DNA from: Isochrysis galbana
Taxonomy: Eukaryota; Haptophyta; Isochrysidales; Isochrysidaceae
Length of the DNA: 64,000 nucleotides
Assembly: GCA_018136815.1 (NCBI GenBank)
Contig: CM030937.1
Location: forward strand, 5,942,526-6,006,525
Direction of reading: 5' to 3'
In this document: piece after piece, positions 21,716 to 32,189 of the stretch
Position numbering within the stretch: position 1 is the stretch's first letter
Layout: the number at the start of each line of letters is the position of its first letter
The notes under the pieces: model-generated
The model's database searches: none
The model's input: the letters and a program-made list of their open reading frames with translations, nothing else
What the model was told of the DNA's origin: nothing
Program-made: the position numbers and the translations under genes

Positions 21716-22282
21716 AGGTCTGCCCCAGCCCGCCCCTTGCGCTTGGCCCGTCGTAGTGCACGCCCCCCCCCCCCCCCCCCGACACCAAAGACAAAGGAAT
21801 GAAGGGGGTAGTGTAAAGGCGGGAGTGAGTGTTCTGGGGTATAGGCGATGGCGTGAGTCGGTACCGTGAGTGCGTGGTCCTTTATAGCTAGCGGTAGTAG
21901 CCCGAATCTTCAGATTTTTTTTGCCAGGGCTTGATATGAAGGATGAAGGCTGTGTGTGAGTCACGTGTGAGGCCCGCGTCCCGCGTGCACTACAATCAAT
22001 GGATCAATGGTCAATGGGCCCTGGCCCTGGGCCCGGCTTGAGAGTTGAGAGTTGGGTGCTGAGTTGGATGAGCGATGGGGCAGACCTATCGGTTGGCCCA
22101 TCATTCATGCATTCATGCTGTATGCTGTGATCTAGCGTATTACTAATTACGTAAACGGTAAACGGTCGTGTGTGTGACCTTCTCTTAGCTCAGCAGTCAG
22201 CAGCTCAGGGCTGCGACGGCCCCCTCTTGCGCGTCTTTCGAGTCGCCACTCTCGCGGCGCGCGTGTCGCACCTACGCTCGGT

Positions 22283-23062
22283 CGCCTTCCACTTACGATT
22301 AATTAACTTCTTAATAGTCTCACCGCACACGCGGCCGTAGACCCTCTCTCTACTTTCTACTCACGCAGCAAAACTTTCTACACCCCCTCTCTCCCGGCCC
22401 TTTCCCCCCCGCCATCAGGCGACTCCCCCCGTGCACTACTAGGGGGATAGGGGAAAAGGCCTTAGATATGGTCGGTGGCCCGCGCCCCCCCCCGGTGATC
22501 CGTTCCCCCCTTCCTCCTATGCCTACCGGGCTGGCGGCGTCCTCAGTCCCGACTTCTCCTGTAAACAGGTGCGGGACTTACATATTTTCCGGTGAGCGGA
22601 GCCCTCGCTCCGCCCACCCCCTTCTCCGCGCTCTCTCTCCCCTCTCCTGCAGGCACGCGCGATGGCGCGCCTACGACAGGCCTGCAGCTGCCTCTGGCGG
22701 CCCCTGGAGGCCAGCTCAGGGGGCAGAGGAGGCTGGGGCTGGGCCCTGGTCTCCCCTGCCTCTCCCTCGCTGGCGCTCCTGGGCCTCAGGGGCCCCCACT
22801 CTGCACCTGTCTGCCAATCGAACAGGGGGGGAGGGGGTGTTGGAGCGATGGGCTGGCCACGACAGGCCAGGACGCGCGAGGCAGGCGAGCCTGCCAGGGA
22901 GAGAGTGGGTCAGCAGGGCAGTGGGCTCCTGGCAAGCCATCAGGCGTGCCAGGAGCATGGGTGGTTCCTCCCCCATGGCAGGGGAGGAGTGGAGAGAGGG
23001 GGGGGCTCGTGCCCCCCCATGGGCGAACTAAGTATAAACTTAGTTGCGCCTTCCACTTACGA
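22283..23062 (-). mobile_element. SINE-like retroposon copy B with 16-bp target-site duplication
   Basis: The element is 22299-23046, reversed, flanked by cgccttccacttacga at 22283-22298 and 23047-23062. Its 5' end (right) is ctaagtttatacttag plus the ccatggggggg hairpin. Its 3' end reads gcggtgagactattaagaag then ttaattaa. It is the closest relative of copy A, and the ORFs inside it are not genes. Confidence 0.82.
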
Positions 23063-23716
23063 ACGTGCGTGCACACGCATAGCTGCGGTGCTAGTGCGCT
23101 AGAATGCAGCAAGTCATCGAGCAGGGTCTAGTGGCGGGAGAGGGACCTTTCAATCTTGACCATCACATGGGCGACCACCAAGGGCCAAGAGGGGGAGAGC
23201 GTGACGAACACCGCCCATATTTGTAGTTTGGGTTCTGATTAGATGTCATACATGCACACGCACATTTGTTTGAATGCACTGATGATGGTGGATTGCGGAT
23301 GGCATGTAGGGTGGAGGCCGATCCAAAAGGTGATAAGATGTGATGCTGCGAGCTCATTGAATCTGAATGGCTTTCCCTCAATCCGTGGGTCCCAGAATGA
23401 TACCCTCCGACCCACGACAGCATCGTGATGGCAAAAAACAGCCAACGTGGTAGTGGTAGATGGATGGCGACAGATGATAGCGGCTGGACTCCACAAGAGT
23501 CGCATGCGCCCACGATGCAGGTGTGCGAAGTCGCTCGTGGGGCACATAGGCAACTAGATGGCTACCGCGAGCAGCGCATCGGGAAACGCAGAATGCCTTC
23601 AGCACATCAGAAACCCGTCGGCAAATGACATCGCCATTTCCGGTGGGCGTTTGTTGCTCTAGTTCCTAGCTGCTCCTCATTTTCCTAGCTCGGACTACGA
23701 CCTCCTCCCAAAGGTT
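23063..23716. other. Intergenic, nothing recognised
   Basis: ORFs on both strands have no domain. This is the 3' flank of the SohB-like gene. Confidence 0.35.
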
Positions 23717-26118
23717 TTACTCGAAGTCGTCGTCCCATCCCCAAGATGGCTGCTCCATGGATCCACTCAGACCCTCAGACCACACCATGGGAAGTGAATC
23801 CTCTTGGAAGCGCGCCTCAGGTCCCACAGTTCGTGGTGCCGTGCGTCCGGCCGCCAAGTTCTCAAGGGCTTCGAACGCCGCTCTATCCGCCAGAGCCGTG
23901 CCGAAAGCCCTTGCTCCTCGGGGGAGAACGGCACGAGCTGCAAGCTCAAGCAACGCCCCACGCCAGCCTGACGCGGCGTTGGCGCCTCCAGCTGAGAGCG
24001 CGGCAATCGGCGAGGACGGCTTGGGCGAATACTTCACCGAGAACACGTCATAGCCCTCTGCGACGTGGCGTGTAAGAAGCTCGTCGGAAGTGGCGAGCTC
24101 ATCAACGAGATTGCGCTCGAGCGCGTCCGGGCCAAACCAAGTCTCGCCGGTCGCAACCTTCTCAATCTCGAGGTTGGGACGATTAGTGGAGACGAACCGC
24201 TTGAATAGATTAAGCACCTGATTTGGAGGTGCGCAAGACGAAGAGGTCAAGCGCACAGAGCCCAGGCAAATGCCAGGCAGTGCGTGGGCAGCGTCGCACT
24301 GACGCAGGTAGGATAGAGTGTGCGGCCATTCCGCCGGGCTTGAGAGATTGCGGGGTGGATGTGCGGACGCGTGCATATCGGATCACTCGCCTGCTCGATG
24401 TCATCCTTTTGCTTCTTAATGTCCGCGATCTCGACCTTCTTGGTCGGAGTGAGCGTGCGCTTGAACTTACCCGCCGTGATGGTGTTGAACTCTATACCCT
24501 CCCGTTTGAGCCTTTCGTACACATTTGGCTGCTCGGTAATGACGCCGATTGAGCCGAGCACCGCAAAGGGAGAGGCCACAATCTTGTCAGCGACACAAGC
24601 CATCATGTAGCCGCCCGAGGCCGCAACTTGTTCGACGGCCACAGTGAGCTTCAAACCCGCCGACTTCACACGGGATAGCTGTGCAGCGGCGAGACCGTAC
24701 CCAGTCACAGTACCCCCTCCGGTATTGAGCACGAGCAGCACTTCGTCACCTTCCGACGCGTTGGCGTTGCGCAACACGGCGGTGACCTCCTGGCGCAGGT
24801 TGGCCACTTGCGAGGCCGTCACGTCACCGAAGAACGAGATTGTGTACACACGAGGCGGCCGAGTGACACCGTGATGTGCTTGCTGATCCGCGGTATCCTT
24901 ACCGGCCACGCCATAGAGACGAGGCATCGACTGGAGTACATCGACGACGCCACCACTGCCGCCCTTCGCCCTGATCGCATCAGCAAGAGCAAGTGCCTGC
25001 TGCTTGCTCACGGTAGTCGAGAGGCCCGAGAGGAATTGCATGTCAAGGGCCTGCAGCTTCACCTGGAGCTCGGTCACCTGCTCGCTCAGCTTGTTCAACT
25101 CGAATGCCGCCTTTAGAGAAGACATCATTCCGACGCCATTGCCACCGGTGGTGGAGCTGGCGTTGGCAGTTGAGTTTGTGGTCGAGAGGACGCCGACGCT
25201 CGAGGAGAGAACGGCAATGGGACCGTTGGCCGGCCTGGAGGGAGGCTCTTCGAGGGGTTCACCGCCCTCCTCCCTCTGATCAATGGCGGGGGAGTATTGG
25301 GGGGGGGAGGGGCTGTTGTCATGTTGCATTATCTCTGTTCGCACACGCCACCCTGTGGGGCCTACATTTGGGTGCCATCTGCACGCCTGCCGTCCCCCAC
25401 CCGCGCAGCAACGTATACTGGGCTTCGGACGACATGCCGTCCGCTGAATCCGGTAGGCGGCACGCTAGCGCACCATGATTGCATCGAAAACCCTGGCATC
25501 AACGCGCTGGGCGAGTGTCGCAGCGCGCAGCTTGCGCTGCGCCTTCTCGAGCTTGGCCTGTATTAGGCCCTGTGCCTTGCGGTAGCGCTTAGTTGCCTTT
25601 TCGATGGCCTCGAGCTGTTTGCTGTCCAATTCGAGCGCTGCCAATTCTGCCGCCCACGTGCGGCGGAAGGAGGTCTCACGTGCGCTGCGGAGCGCGGCTT
25701 CCCTGGAGATGGTCGCCTTTTCAAACGAGTAGTCAAAAGACTGCAGTTTATTGTTGAGCCGCTCAATGCTGAGGAACTCTTTGGGCTCTTTGCTCAGGCC
25801 GAGTGCCTTTGCGAGCGGGGGCGGCAGGTCCTCCTCGTCGGGATCGGCACCTCTGCCTCCGGTGGCGACAACGAGGAAGAGGAGTACGGCGGCAGGCACG
25901 CCCCACGAGATGACGGTCTGGATGAAGAAGACTCCCAGCTGCCGAAGCTCATCAGATTGCAGCAGCGCTCCGAATCCGTCGTCAGCGAGCGAGGGGAGCG
26001 GGAGCGAGGCGAGCGCGGAGCCGGTAAGTGCGGGGAGCGCGGCGCGCACAGCGGGGCGCGGAGGCAGGGGCGCCGGGCTCAGAGCCAGCCCCATCACGAC
26101 CGTAGAGCACAGACTCAT
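23717..26118 (-). CDS. SohB/SppA-like S49 serine protease, probably plastid-targeted
   Basis: This is a 676-residue protein in three exons: 26118-25474, 25275-24391 and 24217-23717. Intron 1 is GT-AG; intron 2 is GC-AG (cag|gcgagt). All junctions keep phase. Residues 1-45 are Ala/Pro/Arg-rich and end LPSLADDG, like a plastid/thylakoid leader. A membrane helix is at about 61-86, followed by charged coiled-coil-like sequence. The S49 core has the catalytic Ser in VAASGGYMMACVADKIVASP (about residue 435) and the Lys in TAGKFKRTLTP (about 485-487). The last exon reads EKVATGETWFGPDALERNLVDE. This order and these motifs match E. coli SohB, a membrane protease facing away from the cytosol. The algal version carries a much longer linker. 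Its substrate is unknown. Confidence 0.88.
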
Positions 26119-26161
26119 CGGCTCGCGACTCGCTCTCGCGCTCTCTCTCTCTCGCTCGCGC

Positions 26162-26211
<50 letters not shown>

Positions 26212-26400
26212 TCCCCCCCCCCAACCCTGTCTCTCCCTACTCTCTCTCTCACTTCACACACACTCTCTCCCTCTCTCCCTCTCTCCCTCTCTCCCTCTCT
26301 CCCTCTCTCCCTCCCTCCCTCTCTCCCTCTCTCCCTCTCTCCCTCTCTCCCTCTCTCCCGCCTCCCCTCTCCGTCTCGCGCTCTCTCTCTTCTCTCCATC
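26119..26400 (+). repeat. CT/CTCC microsatellite
   Basis: This is about 270 bases of ctctct and ctccctct units directly upstream of the SohB-like start codon. The long Ser/Leu/Pro and Arg/Glu ORFs across it are artefacts. It may lie in the 5' UTR or core promoter as a pyrimidine tract. Confidence 0.9.
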
Positions 26401-27148
26401 ATATCTCGAGTCGCAAGAGAGAGAGCGAGCTTTGGCAGCCCCTCGCAGCGGACCTCGCAGATTTGTGAAAGACGACACTTCCAGTCTTCTCAATCCTCGA
26501 CGTCCGTGGGAAAGGGGGGATATATGCGGGCCCGAGAAGGGGGCAGAGCAGCAGAGAGAGTTTCGGGAGGATTCTCTCCTCGCCGTGGGGTGGGGGGAGA
26601 GGGGGGGAAGGGGAGAGGGGGGGCGATTCTCTTCTCTCTCGCCCTCGCGAGAGGACGAAGGTTCGAGGAAACGTCGTGAGAGAGGGCCCCCCAGCCCTCC
26701 CCAAGCTCTCCGGCGGGGGGTCTGCTCTAAAGAAAGTATTGTAGAGTAGAGGACTCTATCTAGTCTCTCCACCCAGCGCGCTCGTCCGCTGTTGCCTAGA
26801 GCTCTTGAGTACGTAACTTACAAGAGTACTGAAGAGTAGAGTCTTGTACTAGTACGCACAGGCTGTTCATGCTCATGTTCTTGGAGATAGCCCGGTCACT
26901 CACTATGGGGGTGCGGAGGGCAACAGCTACAATGGGTGAATGAAGGGCTAAATAAGCTCCCTATGTACATAGCCTATGTCCCTATGGCTTCCGGTAGGAT
27001 GGATCAGCAAACGGTAGGATGGAGGATGGATCAGCAAAAAAAATTGGGGGTTCTCCGGCGAAATTTTCGAAAAATACCGAATTTCAGGCCATCGACGGCG
27101 GTGCGCGAAATACAGTCGGGCCCCCTCCGGTATATTTTTGTGAGGCCC
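26401..27148. other. Intergenic, nothing recognised
   Basis: The first part is G- and GA-rich, with no domain-bearing ORF. The words ttcgaaaaataccgaatttc near 27065 suggest an old element, but no ends were found. Confidence 0.35.
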
Positions 27149-28846
27149 TTCATGCGAGGCACTCAACTAAGTTTATACTTAGTTCGCCCATGGGGGGGCA
27201 CGAGCCCCCCCTAGGGGTAGGCCATAATATGTACATATCGTACTACATATTTGGGTACGATTCTGGCAAACTGATATGTCGACATATTTGCTACATATTT
27301 GGGTGGCACGGGCCCGGGCGCCGGTACATATTTGGGCGGGAGCTAGCGAGATAGGGGGGGGGGGGCGGAGGGCGGAGGGCGCGGGGGGGCGCGGGGGAGG
27401 GGGGGGGGGGGGCGGGGGGGCGAGGAGCGAGCGAGAGAGCATGCCAGGCGAGGCTCTCCCCCGGCTTGCCGGTTGCCGGCTTGCGCTGCCACGCCGGCCC
27501 GCGCGTCACAAATGCATTCGTGACATGCCACTCCGCCCCACCCTCGCCTTCAGGTGCTAGCAAGTGTCGTCGCTCGGGCCGCGCCACGACGTCCAGGAAC
27601 AGCGCAAGCAGTTCCCCGGCGCGCGCGCCGGAGGGCTTCAAATCATTCTCTGTTCCCAACTTGGGCCATGGCTGCTAGGAGTGTCAGGTCTCTCTCTCCT
27701 AATTCGGCATCGTGTATCGTGTGAGCGTGTGTTTTCCTTGCTTGCGCATGCGTTTTCTCCCATCTGATCGGTCCACTACTTTGGCCGATCAGGTGTGTAG
27801 TCGTCCGTCATGTTGCGTTACAATAGCAGCAAACGTGAGAATGAGCGCTGCATGTGAGAGCGTGAACCGTGAGAGCACCCTTGGCTATGAAATGTGCCGT
27901 AAAACATAATGAGCGTATGCTACTTAGTAACACTCACTATATCTACATATATACGCTATGACTATTGACTATGACTATCGTGCCTATCTACCGCGGCGAC
28001 GGGCGACGGGCGCATATCTACATATTTTCTACATATTTGGGTGAGAGCCTCGCATATAAACGACATATCGTGACGACATATTTGGGCACTTTTTTCTACA
28101 TATTATGGCCTACCCCTAGCCCCCCCCTCTCCCTCTCTCCACTCCTCCCCTGCCATGGGGGAGGAACCACCCATGCTCCTTGCACGCCTGATGGCTTGCC
28201 ATGAGCCCACTGCCCTGCTGACCCACTCACTCCCTGGCAGGCTCGCCTGCCTCGCGCGTCCTGGCCTGTCGTGGTCAGCCCATCGCTCCAACCCCCCCTC
28301 CCCCCCTATTCGACAGGCAGACAGGTGCAGAGTGGGGGCCCCTGAGGCCCAGGAGCGCCAGCGAGGGAGAGGCAAGTTAGGCCAGGGCCCAGCCCCAGCC
28401 TCCTCTGCCCCCTGAGCTGGCCTCCAGGAGCCTCCTGGGGTCGCCAGGGGCAGCTGCAGGCCTGCCGCAGGCGCGCCATCGCGCGTGCCTGGAGGAGAGG
28501 GGAGAGAGAGCGCGGAGAAAGAAGGGGGTGGGCGGAGCGTGAGCTCCGCTATCGGTAACTCTCGCGCCTGTTTACAGGATAAATCGAGACAGAGTCGGCC
28601 GCCAGCCTAGGTGGCGTAGGAGGAAGGGGGGAACGGATCACCGGGGGGGGGGGGGGGGCGGGCCACCGGACCATATCTAAGCCCTTCACCCCTATCCCCC
28701 TAGTAGTGCACGGGGGGAGCCGCCTGATGGCGAGGGGGGAAGGGCCGGGGGAGTGGGAGTGTAGAAAGTATGCTACGTGTAGGTAGTGGTTCCATTCGCC
28801 GCGAGTGCGGTAAGAATATTATGCATTTTTTTTCATGCGAGGCACT
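27149..28846 (+). mobile_element. SINE-like retroposon copy C, interrupted by a hAT element
   Basis: The 15-bp duplication ttcatgcgaggcact lies at 27149-27163 and 28832-28846. The 5' end (27164-27211) is the ctaagtttatacttag hairpin segment. The body resumes at 28127 with the core seen in copies A and B. The 3' end reads gtgcggtaagaatattatgc followed by about eight T's. The hAT insertion lies in the first C-run of the element. Confidence 0.82.
27204..28126 (+). mobile_element. Non-autonomous hAT element nested in SINE copy C
   Basis: The element 27212-28118 has perfect inverted ends of about 22 bp beginning taggggtaggccataa, and an 8-bp duplication gccccccc on each side. Subterminal copies of acatatttggg occur at both ends. 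Around 27690-27870 there is a decayed hAT transposase C-terminal segment (words like RVSCERVFSLLAHAF), so this is an internally deleted derivative of an autonomous hAT. A G-rich run (27355-27420) lies inside. Confidence 0.85.
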
Positions 28847-28942
28847 AACATCGAATAGCGAGGAAACTTGTGACGCGAGCGAGCGCACTGGGTTCACAAG
28901 GCCTGGGTCTATAAACACTGGAGCATAAGTCATCCCTCCTAG
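28847..28942. other. Short spacer
   Basis: Nothing is recognised between the SINE and the next repeat. Confidence 0.4.
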
Positions 28943-29063
28943 ACCTAGATGGGAAATACAGCGAGGGGGGTTCCAAATACAGTAAATACAATCTGTATTT
29001 GGCCTTCGTCCAAATACAGCCAAATATAGTAACAAATACAGTACCGGTACCGGGGGGGGGCTC
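28943..29063 (+). repeat. 120-bp repeat of (aaa)tacag words, transposon-end-like
   Basis: It reads cctagatgggaaatacag... with nine or so ataca/caaata words on both strands and ends in acagtaccggtaccggggg. A copy with aaaaacag in place of aaatacag is at 46868-46985. It looks like a subterminal transposase-binding array of a DNA transposon. Confidence 0.6.
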
Positions 29064-29170
29064 CCATGTTACATGTTACAAGCACCCCCCCCCCCCCGTC
29101 GCCCCTCTCGCTGTCGCTGTCGCCCCTCGCCCCTCCCTCCCTCCCCTCACCTCTCACTCTCACCACAAGC

Positions 29171-29630
29171 ATGTACCAGCTCACCTCGAACGGAACCTCG
29201 CGCTCCGCGCTGGACTCTCGCGAGAGCCAGCTCAGCCGGCTCGACGAGGCCGCCGCTGCCGTCGCGCTGCCTGCACCAGCAGCAGCGGGCGGCACTGCAC
29301 CACAGCTGCAATGGGCGTCCCTCCTCGATGGAGCGCAGGGCCGAGGAAGCCGCTGTGATGTTGAGGAGGAGGGAGAGCCTGCGCGCGCGCGCGATGATAC
29401 GGGGAGCACAATCTTCAATGTGCTCCCTGCGCGCGCAACTGGGCTGAGTCAGCTCACGTCCCAAGGCCAAGGGCGGAAGCGCTCGGTGACAGCGAAGCGT
29501 GTCGACCCAGTGTGGGATTGTGTGGTGCTCCTCAATGAGGAGGACACCAGCAACCCACATTGGAAGTGCATCGGCTGCGGTGTTTCACGCCATGGCGGGG
29601 CCACACGTGTTGTTGACCATCTCTTAGGTC
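29171..29630 (+). pseudogene. BED-type zinc finger ORF, hAT transposase N-terminus, truncated
   Basis: The ATG at 29171 opens a Ser/Ala/Glu-rich N-terminus followed by DPVWDCVVLLNEEDTSN then WKCIGCGVSRHGG and RVVDHL. This is a BED zinc-finger pattern (aromatic start, CxxC, then His). BED fingers bind DNA at the ends of hAT elements. The frame is cut at about 29630 by the start of a SINE-like repeat, and no hAT catalytic region follows, so this is a broken transposase. A domesticated BED gene with unseen exons is less likely. Confidence 0.6.
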
Positions 29631-29830
29631 AACTAAGTTTATACTTAGACGCGATGGAGCGCGCCGACGCGACTCCCCTCTCCTTCGGGCCCCCCACCGA
29701 GGGCGCCCCCCCAGTGCCCATGGAGCAGCCGCTGACGAAGCGGCCGCGTCCAGAGCCGGGCCTCTGTTACGGATGCCCCTCCGTCCTCTCCTACGTTTAC
29801 TTTCTAAGTCCTGCGAGATCTCCTCTCCCC
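29628..29830 (+). mobile_element. SINE-like retroposon fragment J
   Basis: It begins caactaagtttatacttaga then cgcgatgg and ccttcgggccccccaccgag. This matches the 5' hairpin segment of the family (compare 11515). The right end and a target duplication were not found. It interrupts the BED ORF. Confidence 0.5.
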
Positions 29831-30539
29831 TCTCTCTTCACGTGAGGAGAGGCGACGGGCCTCCTCTCTTCTTTCCTTTTCTTTCCTCTCTTTCTCCCAT
29901 GCTCAACCCCCTTTCTTCGCGTATCCCGTTACGTTAGTTATCTACGTGTTACTGTGAATGTGCGTGTGATAGTGGTGTGGGAGAATTATAAGAGGAATTT
30001 TATCCGGTTCTGTTCTGGAGAGAGCGCGAGCGATGGCGTCGCTCTCACTCCTCTCGGCCGCCCTGGTCACCATGATGGTGCCAGGGCGATATGGAGCTGC
30101 TGCACGGGAAGGGATGGGTCCTACTGGGCAGTAGGCTAGCGGATTGGACACTTAGATGACAAAACCAAGCTTGGTGGTCACTGAAGGTCTCAAAGAGGGC
30201 AGTCAAAGCAACATTTCATCTCCTGGGGACCATGGGTAGAAGAGCTCCCCATTGGGTGGTATCAGCCATTTCTCCCGTTTCTAGGACAAGCAGCAATTCC
30301 GACCAGGTGACCCGCAGACGCGTCACAAAACTTGGTGTTGCTGAGGGAATGGTGCCTAGGTACACTTGGAACATTTAATGAGGACATGCATGTGGTAACT
30401 CAATAGCCAAGGTTTGGGACAAAATAACATGGTATGCTCATGTTCTCACCTAGCAAAGTCCGTCCTAGTTTCTAGGACTGGTCCTAGAAAGCTGGGTACC
30501 TTTATCCGGTAGACCTCAACGGCTACAGGGGGGCCACTC
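29831..30539. other. Intergenic, nothing recognised
   Basis: The region is less GC-rich than its neighbours. It has a small hairpin near 30060-30090 (ggtcaccatgatggtgcc) and another near 30460-30490 (ctaggactggtcctag). No ORF with a domain was seen. Confidence 0.35.
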
Positions 30540-31105
30540 TCCCGTCCATTTCACATGCCCGTCATTTGCCCTCCCCGTTCTCCCTATGAGCCCGTTCCGG
30601 GCTCCCCGGATGAACCGTGCGCCGCGCTAGCCGCCGGTGCGCCTCCGCGGCTCGTTTCCAAAGAGGAAACGAGCTTCGCTCCGACAACTTCGAGCAACTC
30701 TGCGAGCAACTTTGCCCCTTTTGGGGCCTATCTCGAGCAACTTTTGCGAGCAACTTTGGGGGTCTGAGCGAGCAACTCTTGTCAGGCCCTAATCTCTCCC
30801 CTTCTCTCCTTGTTCGCTTGTGTGAGTCTCCCACGCAATCCCCCCGTGTGTGCGTTTGATTTGTGGAGCGATACTGTTAGTAACAGCTGTTAGTGTGCCC
30901 TGTGCGTTCAGCGGCCCCCTTTGGTATCTTTTAACTTGTGATGAAGTAACAGGATGCGCGGCGCGCCGCGCCGCGCTACTCATCCTCAAGCCACAGGGGG
31001 CCGCGCTGCGGCCTCCTTGTGATAAGCATCGCGCCACGGTCAAAGAATGCAGCCCAACCCTTACTAGTAGTTCAAAAGCCCCTGTTTCTTGTTTGACCGT
31101 CCTGC
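30540..31105. repeat. Region with gcgagcaacttt repeats, decayed transposon likely
   Basis: Between about 30690 and 30780 the word gagcaactt(t) is repeated five times. The same word begins the fold-back at 6985. The end gtttgaccgtcct near 31085 resembles the 6865/8937 inverted ends. No boundaries were fixed. Confidence 0.4.
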
Positions 31106-32189
31106 GTGTATTCTAGCAAAGAGATTATCTCCAATCACTACCACATTACAAGTCATGCGATAGCCATAGCCTCTGACTATAGACATAGACTACTGCCGCG
31201 CCGTTCTAGAGATGTTTTTGCTGGCCTCGACACAACCGCATTAATCCCTCTTCACGCGAGGGCACAAAGGCATAGAACCGGGTTGCACGAATGAAACAAT
31301 GAACTCCGCTAGCATTTAATACATAGAGGAACGAACGCGCACGACCACGCCAGGAAAACACAGCCCCCCTCGTCCCCCTCCCTCCCGAAATTAGACGCCG
31401 GTATTCTCTATTTGCTAGCTCATCCCCCGAGCTCGACTCGTTTGTTGCATCACGCCGAGTGCTCTCCACATATACGGCAACACAAACGACGACGGACTCA
31501 CCCCCCGAGCTCGACTCGCTTGATGCATCATACTGTGGGCTCCATGCAGCACAAGCGACGACGGAGTTCACGGGCGAGAGCTGCCTTGGGCTGAGGGACG
31601 TTTCCGGTCCCGTTGCTACTAGCCGCTCTCTATTCTGTCGTGTACTGTGCCGCTCTCCCGCGGCCAGCTGTTCGAGGCATTCTTCTTGCCACTAGACCAC
31701 AGATCATCGATTCGCTATCAGAGGACAAGGCTTCAGCGGACGGCTCCAAGCCGGTCCCACTGCGCCATGTTGCCACGAGTTTTTGGTCGAACAATCTCAG
31801 TTGGCGGCTCCAAGCTCGCCCCCAAAGCGTGTATTGCGCCGACGTGGCCGCAAGGATCGCCCGTACGCGTATGAAAACCATCAGCTTCGTATCCCTTACC
31901 AAACCTTCTTCGTCAATACATGAGCGTGCCACAGACACTTTGGTTTCACCTAGGTGCGTCCATACAGTGCCCACCCCCATGGACATGAAGTACCAGCTCA
32001 GGGCAGCCGGGCCGGTGGTACTCTCGGCGAATCCAGGAGTGGCGAGGAGTGCCTCGCGTCTGAAGTCGCATACTCCACTGCCTTGCCGCAGAGCTCCTAG
32101 CATGGGATCTTGGCTGACGGTGCGACGATATTGCCTTTCGATGAGGGTGACCCCTCCCCTCCACTCTGCGTGAGCAGCACACAGGGTTG
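31106..32189. other. 3' flank of the E2F gene, no gene assigned
   Basis: ORFs of about 157-186 codons run on both strands at about 31610-32170 without recognisable domains. A short direct repeat (ccgagctcgactcg) occurs at 31428 and 31506. Confidence 0.35.

Larger units (their letters stand above)
20373..21940 (+). mobile_element. SINE-like retroposon copy F, split by copy G
   Basis: The 16-bp duplication cagggcttgatatgaa lies at 20373-20388 and 21925-21940. The outer halves (20389-20604 and 21716-21924) together match the element at 51484-51978. Both contain aggtaaga, ccgaagggcgggggccgagaccc, gttttacgtttgtctgc, and an end ggtagtagcc-gaatcttcagat followed by T's. Between them sits a younger element. 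Confidence 0.75.

Noticed and set aside
26115-26750. ORFs of Ser/Leu/Pro or Arg/Glu repeats over 26115-26750
   Set aside because: They are translations of a CT/CTCC microsatellite and purine-rich flank.
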